Source: Deferribacteraceae bacterium UBA6793 (GTDB lineage: Bacteria > Chrysiogenota > Deferribacteres > Deferribacterales > Geovibrionaceae). Taken from it: DNA of 64,000 nt. The notes beneath the pieces were generated by a model. The model saw only the letters and a list, made by a program, of their open reading frames with translations. It ran no database searches and was not told the origin of the DNA. The DNA is taken from the NCBI GenBank assembly GCA_002452405.1, contig DKFP01000011.1:1-64000 (forward strand). Direction: 5' to 3'. Positions 25,861-34,701 of this stretch are shown here, piece by piece (within the stretch, counting starts at the first letter, position 1; every line of letters begins with the position of its first letter). The translations under genes were made by a program, and so were the position numbers.

Positions 25861-28815
25861 ATGTCTAAATATCTTGATATGTGCCGCCGTAACGAATTTC
25901 AGGCACTGATGACGGACATGAACAGCGGTTTTGATGCTTTTATTCAGTCAGAACATGTTAAAGAAGTTCTTTTTATCCTGAAAGAGCAGCTTATCCTTAA
26001 AGATATGTCGGAGAATCGGTTTAACTTTGAGTACATAAGGTTGTCGCTTCATCTGCTGCGCCATGATATCAGGGTTGATAAAAGCAGTCTGGATACGCCC
26101 CTCAGCAAAGAATTGCAGAGAAGATACAGCGAAATAAAGGATTTCAGCGGTCACAATGCAAAGCTGAACTATGCGCTGATGATTTTCGTGCATGACATTT
26201 TTCGCGGTAACGGAAAAACAGCGAAAGAGAACCTCCTTTGCAGAATAACCGATCTGAACACGAACAGCTTTGTACAGAATAACGACCAGCTCAGAATGTA
26301 TCTGAATATCATAAAATCTCTTTTTACACTGACCGAAACGGTGGATATCCTTATCGAAAATGTTTTCAGAGGGAGCTTCTGGCAGAAGGAGATTATGGTT
26401 CAGAAAGCCAATTTCCTATGGGTGTCGAATATCCTGTGGGTATGTTTCGGTGTCGACATGGAGTTTCTACGTCTGAGGGACGTCTGGCTGGATCTTTTCC
26501 GCAAAGCCATAGCGAAAAACAAAACCGAGCTCGTCTTTTTCATGCACTTCCCGCTGTCACACGTCTTTCTGAATCTGATGAACACTCAGGAGGGTATGAG
26601 ACAGTTTAACGCGGACGTTGAGATCCCTCTGTCTGCATATATCCGCGAAAAAGTTATCCCTGAATACGGGCTGAAACCTGTGGAAAAGATGAAGGACTGT
26701 TCCGGAAAAAAGAGGATAGCATTCGTTCCGGACAGAGTGGTAAAGAACGCACCGTTCAAACTTCTGTACTCTCTTTTGTATGAACTGAAAAAGCAGACAG
26801 ACCACGAACTGTTTGTCTATGACCTTGAAACCATAGAAAAAAGTCCCTCCGACCCTGAAATGATCAGGATAATAGAGGAGCTTGGCGTAAAATACGTCAG
26901 CAATCACCGCATCATAACCGACAGCGGCAGCGGACACTATTACAGCCATTTCAACAAAGCTGTCAGGCTCAGGGAGAGGATAGTTGCTGACGGTATAGAT
27001 ATTCTGGTTTCCATGAACAACAGGGAACAGTATAACCTTTTGCTGGCGTCAAGAACTGCGCCGGTCCAGATATACTGGTGCCACGGCAATTTCGAATTTG
27101 ACATCGACGGAATGGATAGGAGAATTACCCATATCCCACAGGGGCTTATGCAGGAGAATCAGCTTGAGTACGAGAGGTTCAGGCTGAGACAGCATATGCT
27201 TTTCATGGAAGCGGATATCAGAGCTGCGAAGATACAGGCGGACATCATCAGAGGAAACTACCCGCAGGGGAAGGTGATTCTGGGGAGTATCGGTCGCCTG
27301 ATAAAGCTGGAGGGCGAGGGCTGTATAGAGAAGACGGCGGAGATAATGCTTAAAAATCCCGACACAATTTATCTTGCGTGCGGGCACGGTGAATCTGCCA
27401 AAATAGTTGCCAAAGCTAAGGAGTACGGATTGGAAGACCGCTTCTTTTTCACATCATGGGTTGACCCGCAGATATACTGCCATGTGATAGACGTTTACAT
27501 GAACACTTTTCCCAATCCCAGCGGCGAATCAATGTCTGAATATCTCTATTACAACAATAATACCGGAGCAGTGACCGATATCTCGGATTTAACAGCCTAC
27601 TCTGAAACTGCCGGATTTTTCATTGAGTTCACAAAGAAATACGGCAGAGAGAATTTACGGATGCGCTTTAAGCTGTCGGAGAACGACGAAGAGCGGTTCA
27701 ATCTTCAGGCTGATTCTGCAAATCCTGTCTGGAACAGCCTGAAAACGAGGGCAGACGAAATGCGCAAAACGCTTCCTGTTGGTAAAATGACTGTGGGATG
27801 TGTGCTTTTGTCGGAGAATATTCCCGATTTTTTCCCGCGTCTTGTTGAAGAAACCATGAAAAAGACGCAGCTGTGCGTTTTTGTTTTTATAATTCCCCAT
27901 TACCTGAAAGATTATGAAGCGGACATCCGCGGCAGGTTCGTCGACGGCGTTTTCCTCTTCGCGGAGGACGACCCGTTCGTTGCAAATTTCCTGCTGGACA
28001 TATATCTTGACGGTAACAGCATATCAAGAATGTTCCGCATTGAGCCGGGTGGAAATGTGAAGAGCGCGGTTTGTCTGTCCGACGGTAAATCAGTTGATAA
28101 GTACTCCGACCTCGTTATCAAAAGTGTGGTGCACCTGAAATATAATTACAGTGAAGTGACCTGCGGCGATTTCTTCAGAAAGTCAGAGAGAACGGACAAT
28201 ATGGGGATATCGGTATATCTGAAAAAAGATTCGTCTTTCAGAAGCATCGCAGGAGAATTTTTTAAAGCGCACCCCACGGCGGTGCTGAATATCAGCCGTG
28301 ATGCGCTTGACGCCGAACAGGAGTTGATTTCCGCACTGCCGGAATCGCAGGTCAGAATATACGATTTTGCAGAGGATGCCAAATACTCTTCAGATATATT
28401 GATTTATGACGATGTTGAAACTGTGAACAAAAGTCTCGTCGCCATGCATAATATCTGCCGTGTCTACCTTTGGGCTCACAGGGAAAAGACTTTAAGCGAG
28501 GTCATGTCTTTAGAGTATTTCCAAAGGGATGCGGAGCTGGTTAAAACGCTGCTGCACATTGAAAAACTCCCTGACGACAATTTTGAAATATACAGGGCGC
28601 TGTATGGTGACTGTTTCAGTAATGATAAAGAGCTTAAAGAATATTTTTACAGGACAGTAACAGGGTTGGACTATCTGGTAAGTCAGCTCGGATATGAAAC
28701 TGACAACCACGAACTCTGCCGGAGAAAAAAGATATACCGCAGGCTTCTTGATGTTTACAGAAGACCGACGGAATATAAGGATGCCAAAGGACAATTCGAC
28801 TGCATACTGAGGTGA
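25861..28815 (+). CDS. Large GT-B glycosyltransferase, GT41 (SPINDLY/OGT)-like, with unknown C-terminal region
   Basis: 984 residues. Residues 1 to about 270 are helical and not recognised. Residues about 284-590 look like a GT-B catalytic region: KRIAFVPDRVVKNAPFKLLYSLL, then PVQIYWCHGNFEFDIDG, GSIGRLIKLEGEG with FFFTSWVDPQIYCHVIDV, and NTFPNPSGESMSEYL, in the order seen in GT41 and HMW1C-type enzymes that glycosylate proteins. Residues about 590-984 match nothing I know. ATG 25861 has AGGTG seven bases upstream and is preferred over GTG 25852. It is the first gene of a six-gene operon ending at 34664 or 35370. The GT41 assignment is moderate. Confidence 0.7.
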   Translation: MSKYLDMCRRNEFQALMTDMNSGFDAFIQSEHVKEVLFILKEQLILKDMSENRFNFEYIRLSLHLLRHDIRVDKSSLDTPLSKELQRRYSEIKDFSGHNAKLNYALMIFVHDIFRGNGKTAKENLLCRITDLNTNSFVQNNDQLRMYLNIIKSLFTLTETVDILIENVFRGSFWQKEIMVQKANFLWVSNILWVCFGVDMEFLRLRDVWLDLFRKAIAKNKTELVFFMHFPLSHVFLNLMNTQEGMRQFNADVEIPLSAYIREKVIPEYGLKPVEKMKDCSGKKRIAFVPDRVVKNAPFKLLYSLLYELKKQTDHELFVYDLETIEKSPSDPEMIRIIEELGVKYVSNHRIITDSGSGHYYSHFNKAVRLRERIVADGIDILVSMNNREQYNLLLASRTAPVQIYWCHGNFEFDIDGMDRRITHIPQGLMQENQLEYERFRLRQHMLFMEADIRAAKIQADIIRGNYPQGKVILGSIGRLIKLEGEGCIEKTAEIMLKNPDTIYLACGHGESAKIVAKAKEYGLEDRFFFTSWVDPQIYCHVIDVYMNTFPNPSGESMSEYLYYNNNTGAVTDISDLTAYSETAGFFIEFTKKYGRENLRMRFKLSENDEERFNLQADSANPVWNSLKTRADEMRKTLPVGKMTVGCVLLSENIPDFFPRLVEETMKKTQLCVFVFIIPHYLKDYEADIRGRFVDGVFLFAEDDPFVANFLLDIYLDGNSISRMFRIEPGGNVKSAVCLSDGKSVDKYSDLVIKSVVHLKYNYSEVTCGDFFRKSERTDNMGISVYLKKDSSFRSIAGEFFKAHPTAVLNISRDALDAEQELISALPESQVRIYDFAEDAKYSSDILIYDDVETVNKSLVAMHNICRVYLWAHREKTLSEVMSLEYFQRDAELVKTLLHIEKLPDDNFEIYRALYGDCFSNDKELKEYFYRTVTGLDYLVSQLGYETDNHELCRRKKIYRRLLDVYRRPTEYKDAKGQFDCILR

Positions 28816-28817
28816 AC

Positions 28818-29408
28818 ATGCCCGTTGTAAACGATTATCTCAATTCCATGTACAGACATATCCATAAAACAAAGAATTACGGTCAGAATTCCGCAACGTT
28901 TATTAATATGATACGCCTTCTTATGGAGGATATTGCACCGAAAAGCATACTGGATTACGGGTGCGGGCAGAGCAGACTTGCAGACCTGATGCGCGAACAT
29001 TCAAATGCGGAAGCTCACAGGTACGACCCTGCCATAGACGGGATAAACTCAATTCCTCTCGATAAATACGACTTTATAACATGCACGGACGTTATGGAGC
29101 ATGTAGTCGAAGAAGACTGCCGCAAGGTGGTTGGAGAACTGGCGGCGCTTAGCCGGAATGTATTTTTTCATATCTCAACGAGACCTGCGGGGGAAATTTT
29201 GCCGGACGGTCAAAACGCACATTGCACTGTGAGGAACACAAAGTGGTGGCTCGGACTGATAACAGAGTATTTTCCGGATGCGGAGGTCATTTTTGATGAA
29301 TACGGCAACGGCTGCGGGATCATCACATGGAAGTCTGTACACAAATACATTTTTCAGGAAATATATTATGGAATACGTCATATACAAGTCTGTATCCGAC
29401 CTGAATAA
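28818..29408 (+). CDS. Class I SAM-dependent methyltransferase
   Basis: 196 residues with motif I SILDYGCGQSRLADLM, an acidic second strand (RYDPAIDG) and FITCTDVMEHVVEEDCRKV, the pattern of Methyltransf_11/23-type enzymes. A conserved-looking H(I)STRPAGEILPDGQNAH loop follows motif IV. The start is ATG 28818 with GAGG just upstream, two bases after the preceding stop. Its 3' end overlaps the next gene by 41 bases. The target is unknown, probably a sugar or peptide made in this locus. Confidence 0.85.
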   Translation: MPVVNDYLNSMYRHIHKTKNYGQNSATFINMIRLLMEDIAPKSILDYGCGQSRLADLMREHSNAEAHRYDPAIDGINSIPLDKYDFITCTDVMEHVVEEDCRKVVGELAALSRNVFFHISTRPAGEILPDGQNAHCTVRNTKWWLGLITEYFPDAEVIFDEYGNGCGIITWKSVHKYIFQEIYYGIRHIQVCIRPE

Positions 29409-30030
29409 TGACATAGCAAGGCTGAAAAGCGAACGTGTCTCTGCCGCTGCGGAAATTGGAAAACATTACAGTAAAGACCTTTCGGAGCATTTCGAAATAA
29501 TAAGAAAAGATTTTACAGGCAGATCGGCTCTTGCCTATGAAACGGCAAGGATGATAGTTTTTCTGCGCCGCAATATGGATACGGACGTCAATTCGGCACT
29601 CTTTCTGCACATAGCAAGAGAACACAGCGGGCACATCTGCAAAGAGATGAACCTTCGCTGGCTGGTCTCCGTTATGGATACTCTGGCGGATTTCGGCGAC
29701 GCGGAGGAATCGGCTTCAGCTCTTCTGCTCTCCTGTATGGTGAATTTTATTAAGCTCTCCGAAACGGAGAAGAAGTTTTTTTATACGGAAAATTTATCAC
29801 CTCTGAAAGATGAGGACGGGCATATATATCCTTTATTCGACGGACTGACCCACTTCAAAACCGTAAGCGGCGATATGGTGAGAAATCTTTTCGGGCGTAT
29901 AAGCAAAAAAATGCGGCAGCCCCATATGCTCGAATATTATACTGAAATTAAGAACAGACTGCTGTCGGAGAAGAACCGTCTCGGCAGGTTCAATGAAACC
30001 CATAAAAATCTGCTTGGGGAAAGAAAATGA
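29368..30030 (+). CDS. Hypothetical protein within the glycan operon
   Basis: 220 residues, mostly helical in character, with no signal peptide or membrane segment and no motif I recognise. ATG 29368 with AGGA eight bases before is the best start. It overlaps the methyltransferase upstream by 41 bases, and its stop overlaps the radical SAM-sulfotransferase start as ATGA. Overlaps at both ends make it very likely a real gene in this operon. It could be a partner or scaffold, but this is not supported by sequence. Confidence 0.75.
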   Translation: MEYVIYKSVSDLNNDIARLKSERVSAAAEIGKHYSKDLSEHFEIIRKDFTGRSALAYETARMIVFLRRNMDTDVNSALFLHIAREHSGHICKEMNLRWLVSVMDTLADFGDAEESASALLLSCMVNFIKLSETEKKFFYTENLSPLKDEDGHIYPLFDGLTHFKTVSGDMVRNLFGRISKKMRQPHMLEYYTEIKNRLLSEKNRLGRFNETHKNLLGERK

Positions 30031-32291
30031 GCGTATATCTCCATTTCGAAGGTGTCTGCTTCAGAAGACGGCTGGACACGGAAAAACTGCGTGAATATTT
30101 CATTCTCAACGGGTTTGATATCGCCGAAAGCCCCGACGATGCGGAGAATATTATATACTACTGCTGTGCTTTCAACACATACAGAGAGGATGTCGGGCTG
30201 GAAAAGATCAGAGGTTTTCTTTCGAAAAACCTTTTTGTTCTTGAGGGGCTTGCAAAAACAGCAAAAGACAGTCTCATCGGTTTGGGCGTTAAAAGCGACA
30301 GGATAATTCCACTTGAAAATATGAGTATGCTTGATGCATATTTCGCGGAAAAAGTAAAATATGAGGACGTCGGCGAGCAGAACCATCCCGGCGGCAATAC
30401 AAAACAGTTCGCAATCATGACCTCCCGAGGGTGTCTGGATAACTGCACCTATTGCGGTGACAAGACCGTTGTTGGCGACCTTATAAGCAAACCCCTTGAG
30501 GAGATACTTGAAGAGGTCAGGCGCGGAGTTGCGCTTGGGTATCAGCGTATTCTGTTTCTTGGGGACGATGTCGGCGCATACGGGCTTGATATTGGTCTGA
30601 CAGTGTTTGATATGTTTGATGAAGTGTTCAAAATATCAGGAAATTTCAAAATCAATATCGGCGAACTTAACGTTAAATACTTCATAAATGAGCCGGAAAA
30701 GTTTGAAAAACTTTGCAGTTCCGGCAGGATTGCCAGTCTGGCTGTCGGTTTTCAGTCCGGCAGCGACCGCATACTTGAGCTTATGCAGCGCGGCTATACT
30801 AAACAGGGGCTGCTGAATATGATACGGATTCTTAATAAATACGGTATTCCTACGCATTTTCATGCGATTGCTGGCTTTCCTGCGGAAACGGAGGAAGATT
30901 TCAGAGATACTGTCGATGTGCTTGCCTCATATCCGTTTTATTCCTGCTCAATGTTCATATATCTTGAAAGAGGTTATTCCGGCTCGTGCGAAATCTTTCC
31001 GAAAGTTCCTGCGGACACTGTTGTGCGTAGACTGGAAAAGGTCAGAGGAATACTCGGAGAAAACTATAGGTATGTTATGAAACCTGATAAACTCAGAATT
31101 ATGTCGAAAGAGAAATATCGGCAGTGCATGATTGTCGTCGGTTCAAACAGATGCGGAACGTCGGCGATGACAGGATTTCTGGAAAAAGCGGGCGTTACTC
31201 TCGGAAGGAAACTTCTGGCGCCGTCTGAAAATAATAAGAAAGGTTATTTTGAAGATGAGAGACTTATTGCTTTCAACGACAGGGTCATGGCAGATGCGGA
31301 AACCTATTGGGATGATATCGCAAAACCGCAGGACTATCTTGACAGCGTTATGCAGACGAAGAACGTTGAGGAGCTTAAAACCATCATCACAGAGGAGTAC
31401 GGGCGGGCATCTTATTTTGCGTTGAAAGACCCAAGAATATGCGCTGTTCTGCCTTTATACCTCAGGGCGCTGGAAGAGCTGTCCATCGATGTCAGAATCA
31501 TCAGGATGATAAGACATCCCTTCGAAGCAGCGCAGTCGCTTTCAAAGGTGATGGGTTTCAATATCGGCAAATCCCTCCTTATCTGGTGCTTAAACAACAT
31601 ATATTCAGAAATATATTCGGAAGATTGCGGCTGTCTGAGAGTAAATTATGACGATCTGCTTTCAGACCGCAAGGGCGTTCTTGAGCGTGTTGAGGAATAT
31701 ACGGGTATGGAGATGAAAACCGGAGGCGACGATTTCATCGACAGCAGTATGAAAAGATCTGTTAATACGGACAGAAGCGATGTTGACGGCTTTGTAAGAG
31801 ATTTCGGCCTTGAGCTTTACGAAGCCCTGAAAGCCGGAAAGGATATCGGAGGACTGCAAACCGTTCTGAAAGAATATCTCAGCAGGGAGAGCGGAAAAAT
31901 ATCCCGTGGGGACGCCCTCTTTTACCGCGAAAGATATCACGTCCAGCTTCCGAAACTGTCCCGTTATGAAGCGGAAAACAGATATATGAAACTCAGACTT
32001 GAAGCCATCGGGCAACTTGCCCGGTACAGACGTCTTGCGGTTTTCGGTCTGGGTGTTTCAGGGATGAAAACGATTGAGTTTCTGAACTCATATTACCCCG
32101 AAAGGCTGTGTTTTGTTGTGGATGATAACAGGACGGGCAGCCACAACGGTGTTCCGGTCATCTCTTCCGCCGATCTGCTCGGAGGCGAATTTGAAACGGA
32201 TGCGCTTGTATGCGGCAGGTTCCAGCGGCTTAATCCGGCTCTGGAAACTGAACTGAAAATACCGCTGATAAGGCTTGAGCTTATAGTATAG
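30027..32291 (+). CDS. Radical SAM / sulfotransferase fusion with C-terminal Rossmann-like module
   Basis: 754 residues in four parts. Residues 1 to about 100 resemble the MTTase N-terminal domain (UPF0004), with Cys11 and Cys47 at the expected places. The third usual cysteine appears to be Leu (EGLAKTAKD), so a complete auxiliary cluster is doubtful. Residues about 125-340 are a radical SAM domain with CLDNCTYC (Cys136, 140, 143). Residues about 366-620 are a sulfotransferase-like domain with PAPS 5'-phosphate loop VVGSNRCGTSAM (370-381) and 3'-phosphate motif RMIRHPFEAAQSL (493-505). Residues 668-754 are the shared module (FGLGVSGMKTIEF, VVDDN, CGRFQRLNP). PAPS could come from cysD/cysNC nearby. 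Substrate unknown. Confidence 0.85.
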   Translation: MSVYLHFEGVCFRRRLDTEKLREYFILNGFDIAESPDDAENIIYYCCAFNTYREDVGLEKIRGFLSKNLFVLEGLAKTAKDSLIGLGVKSDRIIPLENMSMLDAYFAEKVKYEDVGEQNHPGGNTKQFAIMTSRGCLDNCTYCGDKTVVGDLISKPLEEILEEVRRGVALGYQRILFLGDDVGAYGLDIGLTVFDMFDEVFKISGNFKINIGELNVKYFINEPEKFEKLCSSGRIASLAVGFQSGSDRILELMQRGYTKQGLLNMIRILNKYGIPTHFHAIAGFPAETEEDFRDTVDVLASYPFYSCSMFIYLERGYSGSCEIFPKVPADTVVRRLEKVRGILGENYRYVMKPDKLRIMSKEKYRQCMIVVGSNRCGTSAMTGFLEKAGVTLGRKLLAPSENNKKGYFEDERLIAFNDRVMADAETYWDDIAKPQDYLDSVMQTKNVEELKTIITEEYGRASYFALKDPRICAVLPLYLRALEELSIDVRIIRMIRHPFEAAQSLSKVMGFNIGKSLLIWCLNNIYSEIYSEDCGCLRVNYDDLLSDRKGVLERVEEYTGMEMKTGGDDFIDSSMKRSVNTDRSDVDGFVRDFGLELYEALKAGKDIGGLQTVLKEYLSRESGKISRGDALFYRERYHVQLPKLSRYEAENRYMKLRLEAIGQLARYRRLAVFGLGVSGMKTIEFLNSYYPERLCFVVDDNRTGSHNGVPVISSADLLGGEFETDALVCGRFQRLNPALETELKIPLIRLELIV

Positions 32292-32304
32292 TAAGGAGAT
32301 GCGG

Positions 32305-33528
32305 ATGCCTGAGCATACTTTCTGCACCATAATAACTCCGGATTACCTGCCTATGGCGCTTGCGCTGTACGATTCCATACGGGCGCATGGCGACGCGGCG
32401 CTTCATATTCTTGTCTCCTCATTCAGAGATGGTGAGCCGGAAGTGCCGGAAGGTGTTACATTAAGTTATGTGGATGACCTTCTGTCTTACGGCAATTCGG
32501 GAAAGATATACGAAAAGTATTATGATAGCGATTCTGATGCTTTTCGTTGGAGCATGAAACCTGAATTTATTATGTACCTTATAAAGAAGAAGGGGATTAA
32601 GAAGGTTGTTTTTACTGACCCAGATACGTATTATTTCAGTTCTTACAGCTTTCTTTTCGATATGCTCGATTCGCACAGAGTGCTTTTAACTCCCCATTGG
32701 CGGTCTTTTTCGCCGGAAAAGAGCAGTGCTCATTTTCACCTTAACTTTACGGATGGTTTTTTTAACGGCGGCTTTATTGCGGTAAGCTCTGAAGGGCTGG
32801 CAGCTATGAGTTGGCTTTCGGATTCCTGTCTGTACGAATGCAGAAAAGATGTCGATGCCGGATTGTTCGATGATCAGAAGTATCTGGACGCTCTGCCTGT
32901 TATGTTTGAAGGCGTAGGCATTGTCCGGCACAAAGGCTGCAATGTTGCGATATGGAACATACACGAATGTCCGAGAAGCCTTTGCGGGGACGATGTGCTG
33001 ATATGCGGTGAATTTCCTGTTGTGTTCGTCCACTTTTCCACTAACGCAATCAGAAGTATCTTCTACGGCGACGACCCGCTTTTACAGGGTTTTCTGCTGA
33101 AATACATAAAAAATCTCGATGAAAGAGGTTTTCCTGTCAAAAAACTTCTGTTGGCGGGCGCAGAGGGGCTTGTCTCCTATATTTCAAAACTTTCAGGCGA
33201 AAGAGGCAGGCTGCTTGAGGAGCTTGAGAGCATAAGAGATATTCAGCATCTGCTGAACGGAAAGGATATTGCGATCTTCGGGATGGGCAGGGCGGGGATG
33301 CTCTGTTATGAATATACGAAAAAATATTTTCCCGGACAGGTGAGATATTTCATCGACGACAGGGTGCAAAAGCCGCACTGCGGGATTTCTGCGGTTACAA
33401 CGCAGGAGTTCTTGTCTGAGAAACAGAATGAGGTCGGCGCAGTTATCTGCGGGAAGTATCAGGATGTAAATCCTGAGCTGATAGACGGACTGAACGTGCC
33501 TTTCGTCAGGCTGGGGAACGTAAGATGA
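32305..33528 (+). CDS. GT-A type glycosyltransferase with C-terminal Rossmann-like module, copy 1
   Basis: 407 residues. The N-terminal part (FCTIITPDYLPMALALYDSI, then VVFTDPDTYYFSS with DPD at 105-107, FFNGGFIAVSSEG and FDDQKYLDALP) reads as a GT8-like GT-A transferase. From 319 it carries the shared module (IAIFGMGRAGM, YFIDDR, VICGKYQDVNPEL, VPFVRLGNV). ATG 32305 has AAGGAG six bases before, and an ATG at 32299 is too close to it. The next gene is a near-identical duplicate of the first 225 residues and overlaps this stop by 4 bases. Donor unknown. Confidence 0.85.
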   Translation: MPEHTFCTIITPDYLPMALALYDSIRAHGDAALHILVSSFRDGEPEVPEGVTLSYVDDLLSYGNSGKIYEKYYDSDSDAFRWSMKPEFIMYLIKKKGIKKVVFTDPDTYYFSSYSFLFDMLDSHRVLLTPHWRSFSPEKSSAHFHLNFTDGFFNGGFIAVSSEGLAAMSWLSDSCLYECRKDVDAGLFDDQKYLDALPVMFEGVGIVRHKGCNVAIWNIHECPRSLCGDDVLICGEFPVVFVHFSTNAIRSIFYGDDPLLQGFLLKYIKNLDERGFPVKKLLLAGAEGLVSYISKLSGERGRLLEELESIRDIQHLLNGKDIAIFGMGRAGMLCYEYTKKYFPGQVRYFIDDRVQKPHCGISAVTTQEFLSEKQNEVGAVICGKYQDVNPELIDGLNVPFVRLGNVR

Positions 33529-34195
33529 ATACTTTCTGCACCATAGTAACTCCGGATTACCTGCCTATGGCGCTGGCGCTTTACGACTCCATCTTGGCGC
33601 ATGGCGACGCGGCGCTTCATATTCTTGTCTCCTCATTCAGAGAGGATGAGCCGGAAATGCCGGAAGGTGTTTCATTAAGCTATGTGGATGACCTTCTGTC
33701 TTACGGCAATTCTGGAAAGATATACGAAAAGTATTACGATAGCGATTCTGATGCTTTTCGTTGGAGCATGAAGCCTGAATTTATCATGTACCTTATAGAG
33801 AAGAAGGGGATTAAGAAGGTTGTTTTTACTGACCCAGATACTTATTATTTTAGTTCTTACAGCTTTCTTTTCGATATGCTCGATTCGCACAGAGTGCTTT
33901 TAACTCCCCATTGGCGGTCTTTTTCGCCTGAAAAGAGTAGTACTCATTTCCATCTCAATTTTACGGAAGGTTTTTTTAACGGCGGCTTTATTGCGGTAAG
34001 CTCTGAAGGGCTGGCAGCTATGAGCTGGCTTTCGGATTCCTGTCTGTACGAATGCAGAAAAGATGTCGATGCCGGATTGTTCGATGATCAGAAATATCTG
34101 GACGCTCTGCCCGTTATGTTTGAAGGTGCAGGCATTGTCCGGCATAAGGGCTGTAACGTTGCCGCGTGGAACATTCACGAATGTCCCAGAACCGT
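32315..34195 (+). repeat. Tandem duplication of a ~667-bp transferase segment
   Basis: 32315-32981 and 33529-34195 are near-identical at a constant offset of 1214 bases, differing at scattered, mainly third-codon positions. Similarity stops abruptly just after the codons for NIHECPR, and the rest of the two genes is only distantly related. This shows recent duplication or gene conversion limited to the catalytic half. Confidence 0.92.
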
Positions 34196-34664
34196 TCATG
34201 AGGGCAGGATATTGATAGACGGCGGATTCCCTCTGGTTTTCATACATTTCTCACGCAGTACTGTGAATCATATATTCTACGGAAAGGACGATGCACTTTA
34301 CGGGTGTCTTGAAAAGTATCTGGGAAATCTCGATGCAAGGGGATTCACAGGGCTGAGCAGGCTTTACGCAGACCTTGAAGAGATTCTGGACAATTTCGGA
34401 AATACCATGAAAATAGCCTCTTTCGGCTACGGCGAATCGGGAAGAGCCGTCGTGCGGTTTTTGCAGAGACATCTGCCGGGCAGGCTTGTAACAGTGGTGG
34501 ACGATAACGTTAAGGATGCGGACGGGCTGAATTTTATGACCACGGAAGAGTTTCTTGCGGTTCAGGGTGCGGATGTCATGGTTTTCGGTAAGCATCAGGC
34601 GCTCAATCCCGCTCTTTTAAATAATCTTACGATACCGTATATAAGAATGGAACAGGTCGGCTGA
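33525..34664 (+). CDS. GT-A type glycosyltransferase with C-terminal Rossmann-like module, copy 2
   Basis: 379 residues. Residues 1 to about 222 are almost the same as the preceding protein, including FTDPDTYYFSS and FFNGGFIAVSSEG, so the donor specificity is probably shared. After NIHECPR the sequences part. The linker is about 25 residues shorter and the module (295-379: IASFGYGESGRAVVRFL, VVDDN, VFGKHQALNPALL, IPYIRMEQV) is only distantly similar to that of copy 1. The start ATG overlaps the upstream stop (ATGA). Different C-termini on one catalytic half suggest different partners or acceptors. Confidence 0.85.
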   Translation: MNTFCTIVTPDYLPMALALYDSILAHGDAALHILVSSFREDEPEMPEGVSLSYVDDLLSYGNSGKIYEKYYDSDSDAFRWSMKPEFIMYLIEKKGIKKVVFTDPDTYYFSSYSFLFDMLDSHRVLLTPHWRSFSPEKSSTHFHLNFTEGFFNGGFIAVSSEGLAAMSWLSDSCLYECRKDVDAGLFDDQKYLDALPVMFEGAGIVRHKGCNVAAWNIHECPRTVHEGRILIDGGFPLVFIHFSRSTVNHIFYGKDDALYGCLEKYLGNLDARGFTGLSRLYADLEEILDNFGNTMKIASFGYGESGRAVVRFLQRHLPGRLVTVVDDNVKDADGLNFMTTEEFLAVQGADVMVFGKHQALNPALLNNLTIPYIRMEQVG

Positions 34665-34701
34665 CACTCCGGCGAAATAACGCAAACGAAGGATCTGAAA
34701 A

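Noticed and set aside
32315..34195. Tandem repeat considered as an assembly error or CRISPR-like repeat
   Set aside because: The copies are coding, differ at scattered positions and have different continuations, so they are two real genes. No CRISPR repeat-spacer pattern exists in the window.
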